From HOT-345 sp963531535 (GTDB lineage: Bacteria > Patescibacteriota > Gracilibacteria > Absconditabacterales > Absconditicoccaceae): a stretch of DNA of 64,000 bases. Both the position numbers and the translations under genes were made by a program. The notes under the pieces are model-generated. The model did not search any database. It saw only the letters and a list, made by a program, of their open reading frames with translations, and was not told the DNA's origin. This document shows positions 19,801-30,226 of this stretch, piece by piece. The stretch lies in the NCBI GenBank assembly GCA_963531535.1, contig CAUSGX010000001.1, forward strand, positions 62,001 through 126,000. The letters run 5' to 3'. The first letter of the stretch is position 1. The number at the start of each line of letters is the position of its first letter.

Positions 19801-19909
19801 GTCATTGTGAGCGTCCGCAAAGCGGTTGCTTCGCAATCCAGAGAGAAGTCAGACCTGTTCACTCCATATCTGGATCGCCACGGCTCACATTCGTGAGCCT
19901 CGCGATGAC
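19801..19909. repeat. MITE/REP-like palindromic element
   Basis: A GC-richer 109-bp island in an AT-rich gap. Its ends are imperfect inverted repeats (GTCATTGTGAG and CTCGCGATGAC) with inner inverted segments (GCTTCGCAATCCAG against CTGGATCGCCACGGC). This form, GTCATTGCGAG...CTCGCAATGAC, is that of a small dispersed palindromic repeat seen in many unrelated bacterial genomes. There is only one copy in this window. The surrounding gap (19717-20057) holds no gene. Confidence 0.6.
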
Positions 19910-20057
19910 CAAATATCATTACGACCATCAGCAAAGAGATATTCACAAAACAGCAAGACCGAGAAAGCATTAACAATCACAAAATCCCCTCAAAAATTTG
20001 CAAAAAAACACTTTATGACTATACTTAGAGTGAGTTTATTCTATCAAACAAAACATA

Positions 20058-20555
20058 ATGCTCAAAAGACTTTTTCAAATCAGTATTTTACTTCTTTTCA
20101 TTTCAGCTGGGGCAATCTCATCGGCAAACGATAGCATTGCTAACCCCAAGTTTGATATCTTCACGACTGATCAAAAGAAAATCATCAATGATATCTGAAA
20201 AGAGAATGCTCTAAGAGAGTGAGCCTATAGTGCAATCCATGCAGACAATCAAAAAATCAAAAATCTGATCGATAGCAATGATCAAATCAAAACCCAGAAG
20301 GATGCCGAAAAAAAGACTTTCAAGCTCGTCTGGAGACTCATAAATTATGCACTCGGACTCATTTCACTAATCTCCCTAATAATCCTCATTGTCGCTGGAG
20401 TTCAGATGGCTACCGCAGCAGGAGATGACAAGAAATTCTGAGCGGGAAAGGCTTCACTCCTCAAGATCGCAAAAGCCATCTGAGGAATAGCGATATCATG
20501 GCTCATCATCAGTATGATATTCTGGATCATTGATGTAATCACAAAAAACATATAA
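20058..20555 (+). CDS. T4SS pilin-like protein (VirB2/TrbC type)
   Basis: A 165-residue protein. Signal peptide MLKRLFQISILLLFISAGA, a polar helical region of about 60 residues, then two hydrophobic helices (about 98-122 and 140-160) around VQMATAAGDDKKFGAGK and SLLKIAKAIGG. The helix-GxDKKxxxGK-helix turn is typical of the T4SS pilin family of CPR bacteria. TGA supplies the G of KKFGAGK and two in AIGG. It forms a run with the genes at 20594 and 21174 (gaps 38 and 46 bases). Confidence 0.72.
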
Positions 20556-20593
20556 TCAAAAAGCTGACTTTACCTCATTAAACAAAACAGAGA

Positions 20594-21127
20594 ATGAAAT
20601 CTAGTTGGAAACTCCTCCTTATCTGCCTAGGAGCCTGAAGTATACTTCTAAGCTGGGGAACTCATGCCTCAAATACTACCCCTGGGAATGAATTCTATTA
20701 TAGCGATGATAATGGGAGAAGCTCCTATATAGGAAACGAAATCGACACAAACTATGGGAAGCTCATCACAACCGATGCAGTAAAAAAGAATAATAATCTT
20801 CTCATAAGACTAATGACTGAAGCCTTCAACCTTGATATCATAAATAAATACAAGGGGCCTCAAAAAGCATTTGCTTACATCAAATTTATTATTTCTTACG
20901 CACTTGCATTTGTGAGCTTTGTCGCATTTCTACTACTATTATACGGATTCTATATGATGCTCATTGGTGATGGAGAAAAAGGGCGAGACAAAGTCAAATC
21001 TACCCTCAAAGGAATCGTCATTGCTATCATTGCAATGTCACTCTCATGGCTTATTGTCTCAGCACTATTCTGGATCTATGAAAACCCAGCTCAAAAAGAT
21101 TCACCAACAACTCAATCCCGTCCATAA
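20594..21127 (+). CDS. T4SS pilin-like protein, second copy
   Basis: A 177-residue protein with the same plan as its upstream neighbour. Signal peptide MKSSWKLLLICLGAGSILLS, a polar region rich in Asn/Asp/Ser, then two hydrophobic helices (about 100-122 and 140-160) around MMLIGDGEKGRDKVKSTLKG. The GxxKGRDKVK turn corresponds to the cytoplasmic loop of VirB2-like pilins. Only one TGA (GAGS). A proline/threonine-rich tail follows the last helix. Confidence 0.68.
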
Positions 21128-21173
21128 AAAAACAAAAAAATCTGACTTTTTACTTCTTGTTTAATACATAGGT

Positions 21174-21881
21174 ATGCTCTTTGACAACCTTCAAAATAAA
21201 CAAATCCAAAAAGGGAAACAAGAATCTCAGTTTAATACTGAGACAATGCTTCCTATTTCTGAAATCAAAGATGGTTACTGCATTCTCAAAGACGGAGGGA
21301 TCAGAGCAATTCTTAGGGCTGATGGTATCAATCTTGACCTCAAAAACTTTGATGAAATCCAAACCATCCTAGAACAATACAAGAGATTTCTTAATGGACT
21401 TGAATTTCCTCTACAATTTCTAGTCAGAAACACCTATCTAGACCTCAGAGAATATCTCCAGTATGTTTCAAGAAATATTGACCAGCTAGATCCCTGAGCC
21501 CTCAAACAACAAGGCCAATCTTATCTCAGCTTTTTGGAAGATATCAATATGAAACAAGGGCTCATCTTCGTAAAAGAATTTTATGTGGTTGTCCCTTACT
21601 ATGTCAATGAGCAGGACACTGATCAAATCAAAAAACCATGGCGAAGCAAATTCATGGATACCCTCAATGCAAAGGATGATGTAGAAACTATCGTTTCAAG
21701 ATATAGAAACTTTGTCAAAGGACAAAAAATGCTCAATACCAGAATAGCCCTCATCCAAGAAGGACTTGCAGGACTCGGTATTCGTACTACTCAGCTCAAT
21801 ACCAAGGATGTTATCTCGCTCCTCTTTTCAGTATACAACCCACTTCTAGACTCCACTCAAGCTCAGCGAGAAGAAAAATAA
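21174..21881 (+). CDS. TraC-like N-terminal-domain protein of a T4SS
   Basis: A 235-residue soluble protein. FNTETMLPISEIKDGYCIL then GGIRAILRADGINLDLKN and FDEIQTILEQYKRFLNGLEF fits the TraC-like domain that in CPR genomes stands between PrgI and VirB4. PLQFLVRNTYLDLREYL and LIFVKEFYVVVPYY continue it, and the C-terminal part is helical. VirB4 proteins carry the same kind of N-terminal domain before the ATPase, but here the protein stops before any Walker motif. TGA appears once (DPGAL). It is the last gene of the 20058-21881 run. Confidence 0.68.
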
Positions 21882-21915
21882 GAAACATAAAAAAAAGCAA
21901 AAAAACTGACTGAAA

Positions 21916-22620
21916 CTAGGACTTTTTGGTTCTAGTTTTTTGTTTTTTAGGCTTAAAGTGCTGATCTGCGAGCTGAGCAATATTAAAACATAACTCAGAA
22001 AGTAAATATAACTGATGCCAACTCACCAATTTCTCGAGCTGAAGATCAGGCTTTAATTTTTTAAAATCAATAGAAAGCTGAATTCAGTATTCTAAACTCC
22101 CCTTTCGCTGAGCAACATACTCTGAATAATGAAAATCCAAGGTTATCTTTGCCGAACCATTCAGCTTTTGAACTCTTTGCACCTTAGGAGAGAGAATAAA
22201 ATCCCTCTGTACCTCATAATCTTCAAGTTTAAGCTTAAGACTTGAGGTAGTAGTATGATTCAGTACATTCCTCAAAAACCTGATTAACTGCTCAAATGGG
22301 AAATACTGATCTTGGAGCAAATCCTTGAGATATTCACGAAAATTCGCATCATTTTCGATCATTTCCCTCATCACCGAGAAAATTCCCCTAAACGCGCTAA
22401 TCTCAGTCAAATAGCCATAAACATTCCTCTGCTCCTGATGCCCATAAAAAGAAGTAAAGAGCCTCTTAAGCATACGTTCCTTGAGCATAAATGAGGTAGT
22501 TTTCCCTGTTCTAAGTGGATAATCCATCGCCAAATCAGACAAATCATTGGTCAACATGAGCTGCTCCATAAACTTTCCCAGCATGAGAAAGTGATAATAC
22601 CCCTGAATCAATCTAAGCAT
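21916..22620 (-). CDS. Helical protein of unknown function
   Basis: About 234 residues. The N-terminal 180 residues are strongly helical and basic (YYHFLMLGKFMEQLMLTNDL, GKTTSFMLKERMLKRLF). The C-terminus is lysine-rich (FKPKKQKTRTKKS). No signal peptide and no known motif; the GKTTS string is not in a P-loop context. TGA occurs once. A GTG 9 bases upstream could also start it. It follows the DUF4012 gene by 21 bases on the same strand and may be cotranscribed. Confidence 0.6.
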
Positions 22621-22641
22621 CTTTCTCACAAAAAATATAAA

Positions 22642-24249
22642 TTAAGGAACAGAAATCTGAATTTCTACCCTATTAGTATGAGGATTTTGAGTAATCTGAG
22701 TCAAATACGTCACTCCATGAGTGAAATCAGCATTAAAACTAGCGTATTCACGAAAATCTCCACGTATAGTTCAAATCTTCCACTCTGGAGGGAAATAGAT
22801 CATCTCCCTTGTTTCTCGCCAGTGACGAGGCATGCTCGGATCCGCAGAAAAATCCTGCAACGATAAAATATATCTCTCCCTATCGGTCATCTTAATATGA
22901 TACTTCTCCTGCAAAGCTAACATCTCATCCTGATAACTCTTTGGAAGATCAAAAGTATAGGTAATCACAAGCTTATATTCTCCAGAGGCAATATTTTTGA
23001 TAGAAAACTTCTTTTGATCTGAAGAGGCAATTACCACTCCGTTCAAATCCTGAATCTCGACCTGCTTTTTTAAAAAACCATCTGATTTATTAAATGCCGT
23101 ATTGATATTCCAGAGATAGAGCATATCTGGCTGATATACTGTCGTCAAATCATATGCCTGCAAAAATCCCCACATCTGTGCTGAAACATTTGAGAGATAC
23201 ACATTAACATATCCCTTATGCAAAAGCTCCTGCACAGTATTGATCGCTGCTGAAGCCATACGAAGTGCATTCTGTTTGAGATAGGAGTTAAGATCTTTGA
23301 TATACAGATCCTTTTTATTGCTCAACACAGCTCCCCTAATCAGATCAATATTCGCATTTACAAACTGCCACTCCCATGCCTTCTGACGGAATGATGGCAA
23401 CAGATAAGTAATTAACTCTGAATCCAAAAACACTACCCCCTTAATATCCTTTTTAAAGAGCTTATTTCGCTCATCAGGCTTAAAAAGTCTGACCTTTTTC
23501 TCTGGGTCAAAATCAGTATGAAAGATTTTTTCATACAACAACTTCAGATTTTGGCCATCTTTATCTGTAAATCCAAACTTATTCCCAGCAATAAATCAAA
23601 CTGCCCTTGATCAGAGAATATCTACTATCCAACCTGGCAAATTCACGCGAGAGTTTGGAGAGATATAGTCTGGCAAATACGAATCCACTACTTGCAAATC
23701 CTCAATATGTCCACCAGAAAGACTCACAAAAGCAAAAGACCCAAAAAAACCTCAATTTGGACGAGCCTCATTACTATTTTGAAGCGGAATCAGATAATTA
23801 TAGTTTTTATCCCTTCCTAAGAGCTGAAAAATCTCCTCTCTCAAAGGCCAAGCATCATCAAGCATTTGAAATATTCTCTCATAATTGGAGAATCCCATCT
23901 TGGAAAGATAGGTTTTCTGAGACCTTGCATACTGCCAGAGCTGAAGAAGCTCTTCTTCCTTACTTTTTAGAACATTTTCTCCGCTCAGATAGGACTTTAC
24001 CACATCATCCAAGGTCAATAACTGCCTTGAGATTTCAGGATCAATGACCCAAAAATAAAAAGAAATCTGATCCAAATCATTAAAAATATCAATTTTATTG
24101 GGAGAAAGAAACCATCAAGTCAACCTTGCATAAAGAGAAAAAAATACAAATGCGAAAAAAACCAATACTCCAAATATTCAACGAAGTACCCATAAACGAC
24201 GAGAAGAAGATTGCGAAGGACGAGCCACTTCTAATCAGATTTTTTTCAT
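22642..24249 (-). CDS. DUF4012 family membrane-anchored protein
   Basis: A 535-residue protein. A short basic N-terminus (residues 1-22), one membrane anchor at about 23-45, then a large extracytoplasmic part. The DUF4012 core is clear: LLGRDKNYNYLIPLQNSNE, ARPNGGFFGSFAFVSL, GGHIEDLQVVDSYLPD. The G of NGG and others are TGA. This family is widespread in CPR and some Gram-positives, often near envelope-polysaccharide genes, and its function is unknown. The start is the ATG of MKKIGLEVARP, with TGA as codon 5. Confidence 0.85.
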
Positions 24250-24385
24250 CTTGATATTTGAATAAACTGCCCTTAGTCTAGGATTTTTAAGAGAAATTGC
24301 AAGAGAGTTTTTTGATAAACTCTTGAACTCAAAAAGCTTTTTCCTATACTTTTTCAAAGTTTTAGCAACTAACACAATAGAAAAT

Positions 24386-25132
24386 ATGAAAAGACTCGTT
24401 TTGATCCGCCACGGAGAAAGCACTCGAAATCAAGAAAATAGATTTACTGGATGGACAGACGTTGACCTCACTGAAAAAGGACAGCAAGAAGCGATAAAAG
24501 CAGGTCAAACACTAAAAAAAGAAGGTTTCTTTTTCAAAAAAGCATTCACCTCATATCTAAAAAGAGCTGTAAAAACGCTGAATACTGTCCTTGATCAAAT
24601 GGACCTTGACCGAATCCCAGTTGAAAAGAACCGAAGACTCAATGAAAAGCATTACGGAACCCTCCAAGGACTCAATAAAGCCGAAACAGCAGAAAAATAC
24701 TGAGAAGAACAAGTACTTCTCTGGAGAAGAAGCTATGATATCGCAACAGATCCACTTGATCCACAGGATCCTCGTTCACCACTACTAGATCCTCGCTATG
24801 CCCTCATCAATCCAGCGGATCTTCCACTTACTGAATCACTCAAGGACTGCATTGCCCGCACACTCCCTTATCTAGAGGAAACTATCCTCCCAACCCTCAA
24901 ACAGGAATGAGAAATCCTCGTTGCTGCACATGGGAATAGCCTGAGAGGAGTAATCAAAGTCCTCAAGAACCTTTCTGAGGAAGAAATCCTTAAATTCAAT
25001 CTTCCAACTGCTGTACCCTATGTATTTGAGTTTGATGATGAGATGAACCTTATTAAAGACTATTTTCTTGGGGATCCTGAAGAAATTGCAGCGCTTATGC
25101 AGGCAGTTGCAAACCAGTGAAAAAAAGCATAA
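24386..25132 (+). CDS. gpmA: 2,3-bisphosphoglycerate-dependent phosphoglycerate mutase
   Basis: A 248-residue histidine-phosphatase-fold mutase interconverting 3- and 2-phosphoglycerate in glycolysis. LVLIRHGESTRNQENRFTGW carries the phosphorylated His; RRLNEKHYGTLQGLNKAE, then DPRYALINPADLPLTES, and ILVAAHGNSLRG (second His) follow. Standard length for the dimeric enzyme. TGA occurs five times, for instance in KYGEEQ. A terminator follows 18 bases after the stop. It is the only clear glycolytic enzyme in the window. Confidence 0.96.
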
Positions 25133-25150
25133 ATCAATCGAAACAAAATC

Positions 25151-25177
25151 AGATAGCTATCTAGGCTATCTTTTTTT
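25151..25177 (+). terminator. Terminator after gpmA
   Basis: AGATAGC and GCTATCT form the stem with a 7-nt loop, followed by a T-run. Confidence 0.82.
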
Positions 25178-25260
25178 GAAAAACAAAAAATCTGGATTCT
25201 TTCTTTTTTTCTTTTCTCCATTCTCCTATTTTGCACATCAAAAAAATACAAAATTTCAAC

Positions 25261-25289
25261 TTGACATCAAATAGGAAAAAATATAGTAT
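25261..25289 (+). promoter_or_regulatory. Promoter of the 245-residue orphan gene
   Basis: TTGACA, 17 bases, TAGTAT (an overlapping TATAGT gives 15 bases). It lies 66 bases before the ATG, leaving an unusually long leader. Confidence 0.65.
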
Positions 25290-25355
25290 ACACCCCCTAC
25301 AGAAAAAACAAATCTGTAAGGATTCACTGAATCATAAACAAAAAAACGAGTCGTC

Positions 25356-26093
25356 ATGAAAAAAGAAAAAGACGCAATCAAGAACTCTACAAAAGAGTTA
25401 ACAAAAACCGAACTTGTACACAAGTTCCAAACTGCCCCACTTGACCTTAAATTCTATGGACAAGTTGAAGAGCTACACAACCAAAAGATCCTTAGCCGAA
25501 AAAAGGCACAACAGAGGGAGATCGAAGCATTCAAAAAGTCAGAGCTAGGAGTCATAGCAAAGCTCCAAGAAGTCTACGATAGAGAATGTAAGAACTTCGA
25601 AAACCTTGAAAAAAAGTATAAGAAGGGAGTCTCTCGAAATGCTATGGATGAAGCTGCCGCTGAACTCATGCATGCCAAAAGACTATACGAGGAAAAACTA
25701 AAGGAGAAAATCCAAACTTCTAAAAGAAAACTCCTCGAGGATCTACAAAAAATGGAAGAGGATTTTCTCTACACGAGAGACCTCTGTATCAAGTCCTGCT
25801 CATGGGATATCAATGAAGGGAAACTCGATTTTTACGAATCTCAATTCAGAGATCCCAGACTTTCTGAGGAACAACTTCAAAAAAAATATGGGAATTATTA
25901 CGAATTTAGTCTCATAATTTACAGAGAGGTAAACGGAGAAAGACGAATAATCGAAATACCATCTATCATGGCAAAATCAGTAGTCGATATCCGCCCCCTC
26001 AGAGAAGGAGAAACTATTGAGGACTTTGTCCTTAATAAGATCAGAAGAAACGATCTCTCCCATGGAGTTATCGGATCACAGTGGGCAAGCTAA
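25356..26093 (+). CDS. Orphan coiled-coil protein, UGA-free
   Basis: A 245-residue protein, not recognised. Residues 20-140 are a long charged helix, very likely a coiled coil (KKAQQREIEAFKKSELGV, LYEEKLKEKIQTSKRKLLED). A compact C-terminal domain follows with tyrosines and one Cys-x-x-x-x-Cys-like pair (RDLCIKSCSW). No signal peptide. Nine or so glycines, none TGA. It ends in TAA and is flanked by its own promoter and a strong terminator, like the other UGA-free orphans. Confidence 0.7.
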   Translation: MKKEKDAIKNSTKELTKTELVHKFQTAPLDLKFYGQVEELHNQKILSRKKAQQREIEAFKKSELGVIAKLQEVYDRECKNFENLEKKYKKGVSRNAMDEAAAELMHAKRLYEEKLKEKIQTSKRKLLEDLQKMEEDFLYTRDLCIKSCSWDINEGKLDFYESQFRDPRLSEEQLQKKYGNYYEFSLIIYREVNGERRIIEIPSIMAKSVVDIRPLREGETIEDFVLNKIRRNDLSHGVIGSQWAS

Positions 26094-26110
26094 GAGAGAA
26101 AAACTCTCAA

Positions 26111-26140
26111 AAAACTCCTGTTTTTTACAGGAGTTTTTCT
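26111..26140. terminator. Bidirectional terminator
   Basis: AAAACTCCTG and CAGGAGTTTT form a 10-bp stem with As before and Ts after. It lies between the convergent genes ending at 26093 and 26150 and probably serves both. Confidence 0.87.
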
Positions 26141-26149
26141 CATACTTTT

Positions 26150-27682
26150 TTAAAGTTCAACATCAAGCTTAATCCTCGAACGAATATCAGGCAACATCTG
26201 ACCTCACAAGAGTCCAAGATCAATTTTTACACTAGAAATCTCTGGATACGTCAGAATTTCTTTTCTTGCTTCCTCAATACTCTTACCAACCACATTTGTC
26301 TTAATCTGACTTAAAATCCCCTTTGTATCCCTAGAAAAATCATATCCTTGCAAAATTGTAATTTTGGTCGGCAACATAAAAACCTTATTCTGAATCACTC
26401 GACCAAGATCTCCTACAAATCAAAAAGTATTGGGATCGAGACTAATAAGCTGAATACTATCCGATTGCCTCTGCTTAACATAGGTGCTAAAAGCACTGAC
26501 CACATCATCCCATTTGAGATACAAAAAATCAAAAGAAACCTGAGCCATTCCTCTGAGAGAGGTTGTCTTATCTCAAATATTTCAATCTATTGTAAGTGCA
26601 TTAAACTTTGTTTTGATCAACGGATCAAAGAGCAGCACCATTGCATTTTTCTGAGAAAACTGCCTCGTTACAATATTAAGTTTATCTTTATAGACAGCAT
26701 CTTTTATCTTCTTTGCTAAAAGCTCACGATCCTTTTCCGAGACCATACCAAGTGATTTCATAGATCCCCCAGTAAAGTTTTCCATTGTCTCAGCTCGGAT
26801 CTGCTTGAGATAATAGCTATCCTTAACATTCCTAATTGTTAACTGCGTTTTTGCTGGGATATTCCCTCTTACTCAAATGATATTTTCAGATTCATCATAC
26901 TCAGCCGCATAAAGCTTCACTTTAACTTCCGAGGTGCTACCATTAATCGCTGCGGGAATCGTTATTGGTTCTCTCGTTAGAAATACCAGTCCGTCAGCAG
27001 TTACAAATCTAGTATTAGATACAAGTTTAAGTTCATTTGGCGTTTTATTGTAGATTTTTACATTACCAGCAGAAGGGTTAATAATATGCTTGATATTTTC
27101 CGTACTAATAGACAGCGTATACTCATAATCTACCTTCCCAGTATAATAAGGAATACTTAGCTGTTTGATAGCTCCTAAATACTGTTGTTCACTCGCAGGA
27201 TAATAACGAAAATTATAAATAATATTTTCAGTCTGCTGAGAAACCTTTAAGGTAATGCTTGCACTTGGTAAGATCAACAAAAACAAAAACCAGACAATAC
27301 CAAGCCCCGCTAAAATTTCAAAGAAAAATACCATATAAAACAGATATTTTTGCTTATTATAGGTATGAAGATGAAACTTTTTAATATCAAACAAAAAAAG
27401 AGAAATCGTCCTTAGTACCTTCAGAATAAGTCTTTCTTCCTTATATTGAACCTGTGCTCCGATCTGCTGAAAATAAGTTCTACTCGAAGGCTTTTCTGCC
27501 AAAAAAGTAATATTCAGATTTCTATTCTTGATAATATTCAATGCCTCCTTTCCCCATCGCTGATTTTCAAAAAAAGAGTGCTCGGGATCAATAAAGATCT
27601 CAGCAGCCTTTTGAGGTGGGATTCTTTCAAGAGTTTTGAATATTTTATATAAGCTCTCAGTCTTGGCAAAATAGAACTTCAT
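26150..27682 (-). CDS. Large membrane protein with baseplate-J-like segment (tentative)
   Basis: A 510-residue protein. A cytoplasmic N-terminus of about 120 residues, one membrane helix at about 125-148 (MVFFFEILAGLGIVWFLFLL), then a long beta-rich exported part. GVRGNIPAKTQLTIRNVKDS with MENFTGGSMKSL resembles the GN-PAGT...NPxAxxGG pattern of baseplate J-like proteins that occurs in many CPR membrane proteins. Length and anchor suggest an envelope assembly. TGA occurs about eight times. Followed at 33 bases by the Lgt-like gene's stop side; no operon partner is certain. Confidence 0.5.
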
Positions 27683-27715
27683 CAGCTACAGTTCACATCA
27701 AACCCAAATAAAATG

Positions 27716-28483
27716 TTAATACGGTTTTCTCAGTTTTCTTCGAATAAGCCCAAAATACAGAATCAAAGATAGCAACACAAAATAGTTAATATCAAATGTA
27801 AACTTCCCCATGGCCACAACTCCATGTGCAGGATAGTTCCAAAACGGCAAAAGCCCTAAAAAGAGAAGAAAAAGCAGAATAAAGCCAACAATTCAATATC
27901 CAACCTTCTTAGTCACAAATTTCCATATACTTACAATTACATTTACAATTACAGCTCAAACTGAGAGAAAAAGCCCAATAGGATACACTCCTTCAAATTT
28001 TACAAGTGCACTCTCAGGTCTCAGTGCAGTCACATGCAAAAAACCTGAATACTCCTTTCCTATAAAATTATCTCACAGCAAAAGGAAAATCCCTAAAACT
28101 GTCAAAGCATTTACAAATCCAAAGAAAAAAATATCAATCCAGACTTTTTTCGTCTCACTCCTCCTAAAGTTCTTCAAAAATAAAACCATAGAAAACGCTA
28201 TAGAAACCAGCACTCCTATCATACTAAAGCGATATCCATACGGACTCAAAAACTTTAGTGAAGAAGGAATAAGTGAACCTCCATCTAGTACCGCAGACAC
28301 ATAAAGCCCGAGAACATAAGCTGGGATAATAAGCCACGGCAACCAGTTGAAAAGCTTAATAAAATCCTGATTGTATTTTTTACAAAGATAATAGGTTGTC
28401 ACCAGAAAGACAATACAGGAGAGAACGATTCCCACACCTGTCATATACATCTTTGTCCCAAATACCTCAATAAATGGATACAT
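27716..28483 (-). CDS. Multi-pass membrane protein, Lgt-like (tentative)
   Basis: A 255-residue protein with about seven membrane helices. The opening MYPFIEVFGTKMYMTGVGI resembles prolipoprotein diacylglyceryl transferases, as does YGYRFSMIGVLVSIAFSMVL followed by a late YFGLIRRKLRKP end. The conserved catalytic Arg/His segments are not clearly present, so the assignment is weak. Lgt would be needed for the lipoproteins at 35511-37100. The ATG at 28483 was preferred to a TTG at 28507. The gene is 25 bases after rny on the same strand. Confidence 0.4.
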
Positions 28484-28508
28484 GCAAATCAAAAAAGATA
28501 TAAACAAC

Positions 28509-30014
28509 TTATCTTAGATATTGTATGAGTTTTGTTTCTCTTAATGCTGTAAGTCTAATAATTCCTGGATAGTCAAGCTGTTCCTCAATCTTCTTTCCAA
28601 CAGTTTGGAGCAATCCCTCAACCTGCAAATCTGAGATCATCTTTGGGTTTACAAAGACCATAATTTCTCTTCCCGCCTGCATAATATGCACTTTCTCAAC
28701 ACCTTCAACCTCACGAATCAACTTCTCAAGCTCTCCCATCTTTTCAATAAAGAACTCCTTGGTATCAAATCTAGCTCCGGGTCTAGAAGCCGACATCGCA
28801 TCTGCAGCGGCCACAATCCATGAGATTGGATGTGTCATCTCTACATCATAGTGATGAGATTCTGCAGCATTAACAATCACAGGATCCATTCACCATTTAC
28901 GCAACATATCTGCTCAAACTTTCGTATGCGATTCCCCAGCCCCAGCCAATACTTTTCCAACATCATGAAGCAAACCAGCTTTTTTCGCCAAAGCAGGATC
29001 TAGACCAAGCTCAATAGCAATCATCTCTGAAGTTTTTGCCACCTCTAGAGAATGAATCCACAAATTTTGTCCATAACTATACCTTAGAAAAAACTGACCA
29101 ATAGCTCTTACTACTTCAGGTTTCATCATAGGGATATTCAAAACAGTCAATGCCTCCTTTCCTTTTTCCATCAAAGTAGTCTGCAGGTCAGCAGTCACCT
29201 GATTAAAAACCTTTTCAATATAAAAAGGATTAATCCTTCCATCTTTGATCAAAAGTTCAAGGGTTTTTGCGGCAACAAATCTCTTTTCACAGTCAAAAGA
29301 TGAAATTCTGACTGAAAGAGGCGTATCATCAATTAATAATTCAACTCCAGCCAATTTTTCAAAGAGCGAAATATTCCTTCCCTCTCTTCCAATTAACTTT
29401 CCCTTAAATTCCTCACTTGGCAAGTCAATCATCTTTGAGGTAAATTCGCTCACGGTATCAGCAGCAACCTTAGGCAAAGCCTGAGAAATAATAATCGCCG
29501 CTTCTTTACTAGCTTCCTCAGCTTTAATTGTCTTAAATTTCTCAATATATCTAATCAACTCCTCCTGATGTTCAGCCTCAATCCTTTCCATAATTTGCTG
29601 TTTAGCTTCCTCTGGCTTAATTCCAGCAATTTCAGAGAGTTTCATCTTTTGCTGATCAATCAACTGATCAGCTTCTCTTTGTTTCTCCACGATTTTCATT
29701 TTTTCTTCCTCAAGCTTTTCTAGCTTTTGATCCATCTTTTCTTCTCTCAATAAGAGCCTATTTTGAATCTCTTCCATCTTAGCAAGCCTCTGATCCTCAA
29801 TCTTTTGAGCCTTAACCTCAGCTTGTTCAAGAATAACTTCAGCCTTCTTCTTTGCTTCATCAAGCATTTCCTCTTCGATTTCTTTTACTCTTTCCATCTT
29901 TTTTTTGTAGCGAAGCTGTTTTTCTGTAAGCGATTTTTTATATCCATAAAAACCAGCAGCTCCTCCAATCGCTAAAGAAATAGCCGCCGAAACGATTGCT
30001 CCTCGTAGTGGCAT
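28509..30014 (-). CDS. rny: Ribonuclease Y
   Basis: A 501-residue membrane-anchored endoribonuclease that starts mRNA decay. Short N-terminal membrane helix (IVSAAISLAIGGAAGFYGY), a long charged coiled coil (about 25-170), a KH domain with KLIGREGRNISLFEKLAGVE, and an HD domain with LLHDVGKVL (metal His-Asp), NAAESHHYDVE and VAAADAMSASRPGAR. All domains are in the usual order and length. TGA is rare here (two or three), which fits a well-expressed gene. Confidence 0.95.
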
Positions 30015-30226
30015 TATTTATATATATTTAAGATCATAAAATTCTGATTTCAGCGAAAAAATTCCGCATTTTTGCACTCAAGTATAAAATTTTGACAGCT
30101 AAATGCAACTGAAAATTTCAAGCAAAAAAGCAAACTTCTAAAACAAAAAAAATCTGACTTTTTTGACTTTTAAAAAAAATCAACTATACTTAAGAGAACA
30201 TTTTTATACCTTAATGCTCATCATTT

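Noticed and set aside
22495..22510. GKTTS in the 234-residue helical protein as a P-loop
   Set aside because: No preceding glycine-rich loop or beta strand and no Walker B; the string is in a helical, basic context.
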